From: an uncultured Lachnospiraceae bacterium | GTDB lineage: Bacteria; Bacillota; Clostridia; Lachnospirales; Lachnospiraceae | Assembly (NCBI GenBank): GCA_910577445.1 | Contig: CAJTMZ010000127.1 | Location: 1 to 10,169 of the forward strand | DNA length: 10,169 bases | Direction of reading: 5' to 3' | Part shown: positions 6,560-10,169 of the stretch, piece after piece | Numbering within the stretch: the stretch's first letter is position 1 | How the letters are laid out: the number at the start of each line of letters is the position of its first letter | Notes under the pieces: generated by a model | Databases searched by the model: none | Told to the model about the DNA's origin: nothing | The model's input: only the letters and a program-made list of their open reading frames with translations | Translations under genes and position numbers: made by a program

Positions 6560-7468
6560 ATGACAAAAGTTATAGGAGTACGGTTCAGAACCGCCGGTAA
6601 AATTTATTTTTTTGACCCATTAAAATTCAATATCCAAAAGGGCGACCATGTAATTGTGGAAACCGCCAGAGGAATAGAATACGGAACGGTGGTGGGAGGC
6701 ATCAGGGAGGTGCCGGATGAAAGCGTCATCCAGCCCTTAAAGCCGGTGCTCCGGCTGGCGACGCAGCGCGACGACGAGCAGGAAGCGGGAAATAAACAGA
6801 AGGAAAAAGAAGCTTTTAAAATCTGTCTGGAAAAAATTCGCAAACACGGGCTGGAAATGAAGCTGATTGACGCGGAGTATACCTTTGACAACAACAAGGT
6901 GCTGTTTTATTTTACCGCCGACGGTCGGATTGACTTTAGAGAGCTGGTAAAGGATTTGGCGGCCGTTTTTAAGACCCGGATAGAACTTCGCCAGATTGGC
7001 GTCAGGGACGAGACCAAAATATTGGGCGGAATCGGTATTTGCGGAAGAGAATTGTGCTGTCACAGACACTTGTCTGAGTTTGTACCCGTTTCCATTAAGA
7101 TGGCCAAGGAGCAGAATCTGTCCCTGAATCCTACGAAAATATCCGGCGTATGCGGAAGGCTGATGTGCTGCCTGAAAAACGAGGAAGACACCTATGAGGA
7201 GTTAAACAGAAGGCTTCCCAATGTAGGCGACCATGTAACCACCGAGGACGGTTTAAAGGGCGAGGTGCACAGTGTAAACGTACTCCGGCAGTTAGTGAAA
7301 GTTATCGTGGAAGTGGGAGACGAAAAGGAAATTCAGGAATACCGTGTGGAGCAGCTTCGCTTTAAACGGAAGCACAAACACAGTAAAGTGGACTTACAGG
7401 ATGAAAAGCTAAAGGAGCTTGAGAAACTGGAGAAGGAAGAACCCAGGTCGAAGCTTGACGATAATTGA
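6560..7468 (+). CDS. ricT: RicT / YaaT, PSP1-domain protein
   Basis: Subunit of the RicAFT (YmcA-YlbF-YaaT) complex, which in B. subtilis carries iron-sulfur clusters, acts with RNase Y in mRNA maturation and promotes sporulation, competence and biofilm formation. The 302-residue protein has N-terminal VIGVRFRTAGKIYFFDP, the central PSP1 region, and two cysteine groups, GICGRELCC (159-167) and GVCGRLMCC (196-204), whose six cysteines (161, 166, 167, 198, 203, 204) are the expected cluster ligands. A KOW-like segment NVGDHVTTEDGLKGEVHSV (221-239) and a highly charged Lys/Glu tail follow. No ricA or ricF gene is in this window. The start ATG 6560 follows TGAGG with an 11-base spacer, slightly long. 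Position after holB matches yaaT in Bacillus. Confidence 0.96.
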   Translation: MTKVIGVRFRTAGKIYFFDPLKFNIQKGDHVIVETARGIEYGTVVGGIREVPDESVIQPLKPVLRLATQRDDEQEAGNKQKEKEAFKICLEKIRKHGLEMKLIDAEYTFDNNKVLFYFTADGRIDFRELVKDLAAVFKTRIELRQIGVRDETKILGGIGICGRELCCHRHLSEFVPVSIKMAKEQNLSLNPTKISGVCGRLMCCLKNEEDTYEELNRRLPNVGDHVTTEDGLKGEVHSVNVLRQLVKVIVEVGDEKEIQEYRVEQLRFKRKHKHSKVDLQDEKLKELEKLEKEEPRSKLDDN

Positions 7469-7490
7469 ATGTGCCCACAGGATTTTAGGC

Positions 7491-7506
7491 CGCAGAAGGT
7501 TCTGCG
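7491..7506 (+). other. Perfect hairpin in the ricT-yabB gap
   Basis: CGCAGAA (7491-7497) and TTCTGCG (7500-7506) are perfect inverted repeats with only two bases between them, inside the 88-base gap between ricT and the methyltransferase gene. No T run follows, so read-through is expected. The same gap holds a 7-base direct repeat ACGGCGG (7511-7517 and 7531-7537). GCCGC at 7489-7493 could also pair with GCGGC at 7534-7538, so alternative folds exist. No small ORF is evident in the gap, where yabA lies in Bacillus. Confidence 0.45.
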
Positions 7507-7556
7507 CTTAACGGCGGAAATTATGCCGGGACGGCGGCTTTGAAACGAGGGAAATA

Positions 7557-8372
7557 ATGAAACAATGTTCTGAGAAAGATTTGATAAAAAACGGAGGAGT
7601 GACCGGGGAAATGGATTTGCAGTCTGAGGCCGAAGAGGAAGTTATGATACGGCCCGGCGAGAGAATCGATGACCTGCAAAGGAATAATTACCGGATTATT
7701 CAGGACCCGGGCCGTTTTTGCTTTGGAATGGACGCAGTACTGCTTTCCGGGTTTGCCAGAGCCGGAAAAGGGGATGTAGTTCTTGACCTTGGAACGGGAA
7801 CGGGGATTATCCCCATACTCATGGAGGCAAAGACAGGTGCGGCGCACCTTACCGGATTGGAGATTCAGCAGGGCAGCGCCGATATGGCAAAGAGGAGCGT
7901 ACGCTTAAACCATCTGGAAGATAAAATAGACATTGTCACAGGCGATATTAAGGAAGCAGTCAGTCTTTTCGGGGCTGCTTCTTTTGACGTTGTGACCTGC
8001 AATCCGCCCTATATGACGGAGAATCACGGACTTACCAACCCCGAAGCGCCGAAAGCCATTGCAAGGCATGAGCTGCTTTGTACGCTGGAGGATGTGATAA
8101 GCCAGAGCGCAAAGCTTTTGCGTCCCGGAGGAAATTTTTATATGGTGCACAGACCTTTCAGGCTGGCGGATATCATTGTGCTGCTTCGGCAGTACCGGCT
8201 GGAGCCCAAGCGCATGAAGCTGGTGCATCCTTTTGCGGACAAGGAGCCGAATATGGTTTTAATCGAAGCAAACAGAGGCGGCCGGGCGCGCATGACGGTG
8301 GAGAAGCCGCTGATTGTTTATAAGAGTCAGGGCGTTTATACGGATGAGATTTATGATATTTATGGATATTGA
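7557..8372 (+). CDS. yabB: tRNA1(Val) (adenine-N6)-methyltransferase family (YabB/TrmN6)
   Basis: SAM-dependent class I methyltransferase of the TrmN6/YabB type; the E. coli member makes N6-methyladenosine at position 37 of tRNA1(Val). Motifs: GERIDDLQRNNYRIIQD (34-50), FCFGMDAVLL (54-63), SAM-binding loop DLGTGTG (77-83), acidic LEIQ (101-104) and catalytic NPPY (149-152), followed by LRPGGNFYMVHRP. The family usually begins just before the ERIDDLQ element, so the first 30 or so residues of the 271-residue product are an unusual acidic extension. ATG 7557 has GAGGG five bases upstream. In-frame ATGs at 7611 and 7644 are alternatives; 7644 has GAGGA four bases upstream and gives 242 residues, near the family norm. 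It ends 19 bases before rsmI. Confidence 0.92.
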   Translation: MKQCSEKDLIKNGGVTGEMDLQSEAEEEVMIRPGERIDDLQRNNYRIIQDPGRFCFGMDAVLLSGFARAGKGDVVLDLGTGTGIIPILMEAKTGAAHLTGLEIQQGSADMAKRSVRLNHLEDKIDIVTGDIKEAVSLFGAASFDVVTCNPPYMTENHGLTNPEAPKAIARHELLCTLEDVISQSAKLLRPGGNFYMVHRPFRLADIIVLLRQYRLEPKRMKLVHPFADKEPNMVLIEANRGGRARMTVEKPLIVYKSQGVYTDEIYDIYGY

Positions 8373-8391
8373 CGCCAGTGAGGAAAACAAG

Positions 8392-9228
8392 ATGACAGGA
8401 ACCTTATATTTATGTGCCACTCCAATAGGAAATTTGAGCGATATCACTCCACGGGTGCTGGAAACCCTGCGGGAAGTCGATATGATAGCGGCGGAGGACA
8501 CAAGAAACAGCATAAAACTACTGAACCATTTTGAAATCAGAACCCCTATGACCAGTTACCATGAATATAACAAAGTGGAAAAGGCGGAGCAGATTGTAAG
8601 CTGGCTGACAGAGGGGAAAAATATCGCCCTGATTACAGACGCAGGCACGCCGGCCATATCCGACCCGGGGGAGGTTCTGGTGGATAAATGCTTAAAGGCG
8701 GGCGTTCCGGTGACTTCCTTGCCGGGGTGCTGCGCCCTGATTACGGCGCTGACGCTTTCAGGTCTATCTACAAGAAGATTCTGCTTTGAAGGATTCCTTT
8801 CGGCGGATAAAAAGGAAAGGAAGTTTATATTGGAGGAGCTTTTGAGAGAGACCCGCACAGTCATATTGTATGAGGCGCCCCATCATCTGAAAAAGACTCT
8901 GGCAGAGCTTTATGAGGCTTTGGGGGAGCGGCGCGTTACTTTGTGCAGGGAGCTTACGAAACGCTTCGAGACGGTTTTTCCCACAACGCTTTCGGGCGCT
9001 TTGGCGTACTATGAGGAAAACGAGCCGAAGGGGGAATATGTGCTTGTCATTGAAGGGATGAACCGGGCTGTCCTTAAGGAAAAAGAGCATGAAAGCTGGA
9101 AGGAAATATCTGTCGAAGAGCATATGCAGATATACGAAGGGCAGGGATTTGACAGAAAAGAAGCTATGAAAAAGGTGGCGGCGGACAGAGGGGTGAGCAA
9201 AAGGGATATTTATCAGGCGTTGCTTTAG
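8392..9228 (+). CDS. rsmI: 16S rRNA (cytidine-1402-2'-O)-methyltransferase
   Basis: Methylates the ribose of C1402 in the decoding centre of 16S rRNA. The 278-residue protein carries the tetrapyrrole-methylase fold: LYLCATPIGNLSDITPRVLETL near the N-terminus, AAEDTRNSIKLL (33-44), ALITDAGTPAISDPG (79-93), a PG-rich SAM-pocket motif (111-115), FEGFLSADKKER (132-143), and the small helical C-terminal domain (GFDRKEAMKKVAADRGVSKRDIY). The pocket motif reads PGCCAL, where PGPCAL or PGPSAL is common. ATG 8392 is chosen because GAGGA at 8380-8384 lies seven bases upstream and the protein then starts at the conserved LYL strand; longer in-frame starts overlap yabB and lack good binding sites. It is the last gene of the yaaO-to-rsmI cluster. 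Confidence 0.96.
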   Translation: MTGTLYLCATPIGNLSDITPRVLETLREVDMIAAEDTRNSIKLLNHFEIRTPMTSYHEYNKVEKAEQIVSWLTEGKNIALITDAGTPAISDPGEVLVDKCLKAGVPVTSLPGCCALITALTLSGLSTRRFCFEGFLSADKKERKFILEELLRETRTVILYEAPHHLKKTLAELYEALGERRVTLCRELTKRFETVFPTTLSGALAYYEENEPKGEYVLVIEGMNRAVLKEKEHESWKEISVEEHMQIYEGQGFDRKEAMKKVAADRGVSKRDIYQALL

Positions 9229-9243
9229 GATATACCCGGAGAG

Positions 9244-9272
9244 AAATAATTTGGGATTTTTACGCATAAGAT
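9244..9272 (+). promoter_or_regulatory. Candidate sigma-E-like sporulation promoter of spmA
   Basis: In the 68-base gap between rsmI and spmA, CATAAGAT (9265-9272) resembles the -10 of sporulation sigma-E promoters (CATACANT type). AAATAAT (9244-9250) resembles the -35 (KMATATT type), with a 14-base spacer typical for this factor. Transcription would begin about 18 bases before the spmA start codon. Both boxes are imperfect. The idea rests partly on the known sigma-E control of the dacB-spmA-spmB operon in B. subtilis. Confidence 0.33.
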
Positions 9273-9296
9273 GCTAAAAAGAGAAAAGAGCAGATT

Positions 9297-9929
9297 ATGT
9301 TAAATTATATCTGGGCAGCGATGATTGTACTGGGCGTGATATTCGGCGCAATCAACGGAAATATGAAAGAGGTTACGGAGGCGGCGCTTCAGAGTGCGGG
9401 GGAAGCGGTGTCTCTTTGTATTGCTACGGCGGGAATCATGGCGTTTTGGGTAGGACTCATGGAGGTGGCGGAGAGCTCGGGGCTGATTTTGAAGCTTACG
9501 CGCATGCTGTCGCCTTTTGTATCGTTCATGTTTCCGGGGATTCCAAAAGGGCATAAGGCGAAGGACTATATTTCCATGAATATAATCGCGAATGTTTTAG
9601 GCTTGGGATGGGCATGCACGCCGGCGGGGCTTAAAGCGATGGAGGAGCTGGCGAAGCTGGAAGTGGAGAGAGGGAATGCGGCTTATCTTGGCGACGGCAA
9701 AGTCGCAGGAGGAAAGCGAGAACGGATTGCCAGCAATGAGATGTGTACGTTTTTGATTTTGAATATATCTTCTTTGCAGTTGATTCCGGTGAATATGATT
9801 GCTTACAGGCAGCAGTACGGGAGCGTGAATCCGGCGGGGATTATCGGGCCGGCGATTATGGCGACGTTTGTGAGTACGGCGGTGGCGGTGGTGTATTGTA
9901 AGGTGAAGGATAGAAGGCGGAGGGGTTGA
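9297..9929 (+). CDS. spmA: Spore maturation protein A
   Basis: Integral membrane protein needed, with SpmB, for normal dehydration of the spore core in Bacillus and Clostridium. The 210-residue product has hydrophobic segments at about 5-20, 38-58, 95-113, 150-170 and 180-202. It carries the family motif NIIANVLGLGWACTPAGLKAM (95-115), preceded by LSPFVSFMFPGIPKGH (71-86), and belongs to the Gate-domain group of membrane proteins. Residues 116-147 are a hydrophilic loop. A weak purine-rich site (GAGAAAAGAG, 9281-9290) precedes ATG 9297. It lies 68 bases after rsmI and may share that transcript, but a candidate sporulation promoter is present. The usual neighbour spmB does not follow; an intrinsic terminator overlaps the end of the gene instead. 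Confidence 0.93.
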   Translation: MLNYIWAAMIVLGVIFGAINGNMKEVTEAALQSAGEAVSLCIATAGIMAFWVGLMEVAESSGLILKLTRMLSPFVSFMFPGIPKGHKAKDYISMNIIANVLGLGWACTPAGLKAMEELAKLEVERGNAAYLGDGKVAGGKRERIASNEMCTFLILNISSLQLIPVNMIAYRQQYGSVNPAGIIGPAIMATFVSTAVAVVYCKVKDRRRRG

Positions 9930-9945
9930 AAACTCTTCGCTTTTT
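9917..9945 (+). terminator. Intrinsic terminator overlapping the end of spmA
   Basis: GCGGAGGG-G-TT (9917-9927) pairs with AACTCTTCGC (9931-9940): ten base pairs including two G:U, one bulged G9925, and a three-base loop GAA. TTTTT (9941-9945) follows directly. The spmA stop codon (9927-9929) is inside the hairpin. This ends the operon or the spmA transcript before the next promoter. Confidence 0.78.
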
Positions 9946-9963
9946 GCATCTGTAAATTGGACA

Positions 9964-9992
9964 TTGACATTATATAATAAATAAATTAGAGT
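9964..9992 (+). promoter_or_regulatory. Probable housekeeping promoter of the right-edge gene
   Basis: A perfect TTGACA (9964-9969) is followed after 17 bases by TAGAGT (9987-9992), which matches 4 of 6 bases of a -10. A TATAAT at 9973-9978 lies in between but has no suitable -35 of its own. The pair lies just downstream of the spmA terminator and about 30 bases before the next start codon, as expected for an independent unit. Confidence 0.5.
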
Positions 9993-10021
9993 AAATGATA
10001 AACAATGAGGAGCGTGTAGAC

Positions 10022-10169
10022 ATGGGTATATACTTAAATCCGGGGAATGAACAGTTTACGGTTTCTGTCAACTCTGAATTGTATGTGGATAAGACAGAAC
10101 TGATAAAATATACGAATAGCCGTATCGGAAAAGACAGACCATTGATTTGTTCCAGCAGACCGAGGCGAT
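10022..10169 (+). CDS. AAA-ATPase-like / DUF1703-type protein, 5' part
   Basis: Only the first 49 codons are in the window; the gene continues past the right edge. The product begins MGIYLNPGNEQFTVSVNSE, then YVDKTELIKYTN and ends in ICSSRPRR. This is the start of the AAA-ATPase-like family (PF09820 type), where YVDKT and SRPRRFGKS are typical, the window ending just before the expected Walker A FGKS. Full members usually have a C-terminal PD-(D/E)XK nuclease-like domain (DUF1703); that part cannot be seen here. The role of these proteins is unknown; they are often numerous in gut Firmicutes and Bacteroidetes and behave as accessory genes. ATG 10022 has GAGGAG at 10007-10012, nine bases upstream. 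It has its own promoter and is separated from spmA by a terminator. Confidence 0.82.
   Translation, partial: MGIYLNPGNEQFTVSVNSELYVDKTELIKYTNSRIGKDRPLICSSRPRR

Noticed and set aside
8314..8391. Longer rsmI start overlapping the end of yabB
   Set aside because: The extra residues do not resemble the RsmI family, which starts at the LYLCATPIGN strand, and GAGGA is placed correctly for ATG 8392.

Overview
The window looks like chromosomal core sequence of a low-to-moderate GC Firmicute, most likely a spore-forming or formerly spore-forming Clostridia of the Lachnospiraceae type. The reasons are the gene order, strong GAGG-type ribosome binding sites, tRNA genes without encoded CCA, a RicT (YaaT) protein and a SpmA spore maturation protein. 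This assignment is inference from family knowledge; no database search was possible. All genes are on the + strand.

Left edge (1-375): three tRNA genes in a row, initiator Met(CAT), Phe(GAA) and Lys(TTT), closed by a good intrinsic terminator. Next comes a single small predicted lipoprotein of unknown function (464-859), which appears to be a separate transcription unit.

Middle (935-9228): a long, tightly packed probable operon that starts at an extended -10 promoter. Gene order: HD-domain protein, Orn/Lys/Arg decarboxylase family PLP enzyme (YaaO-like), pyruvate kinase, guanylate kinase-like protein, YaaR (DUF327), DNA polymerase III delta' (HolB), RicT, tRNA1(Val) N6-adenine methyltransferase (YabB/TrmN6 type), and 16S rRNA 2'-O-methyltransferase RsmI. 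It corresponds to the Bacillus subtilis cluster yaaO-tmk-yaaQ-yaaR-holB-yaaT-yabA-yabB-yazA-rsmI. The differences are a guanylate kinase-like protein where tmk is expected, an inserted pyruvate kinase, and no yaaQ (darA), yabA or yazA. The cluster mixes replication (HolB), RNA processing and development (RicT), RNA methylation (YabB, RsmI) and central metabolism (pyk, PLP decarboxylase).

Right edge (9229-10169): spmA with a possible sporulation sigma-E-like promoter of its own. It ends in an intrinsic terminator whose stem overlaps its stop codon, so its usual partner spmB does not follow. After a TTGACA promoter the first 49 codons of an AAA-ATPase-like / DUF1703-type gene run off the window; this marks a change to accessory content.

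I found no CRISPR array, insertion sequence or clearly novel multigene system. The points most worth a second look are the altered guanylate kinase-like protein at the tmk position, the orphan spmA with its candidate sporulation promoter, and the unusual C1:U72 end of the initiator tRNA.
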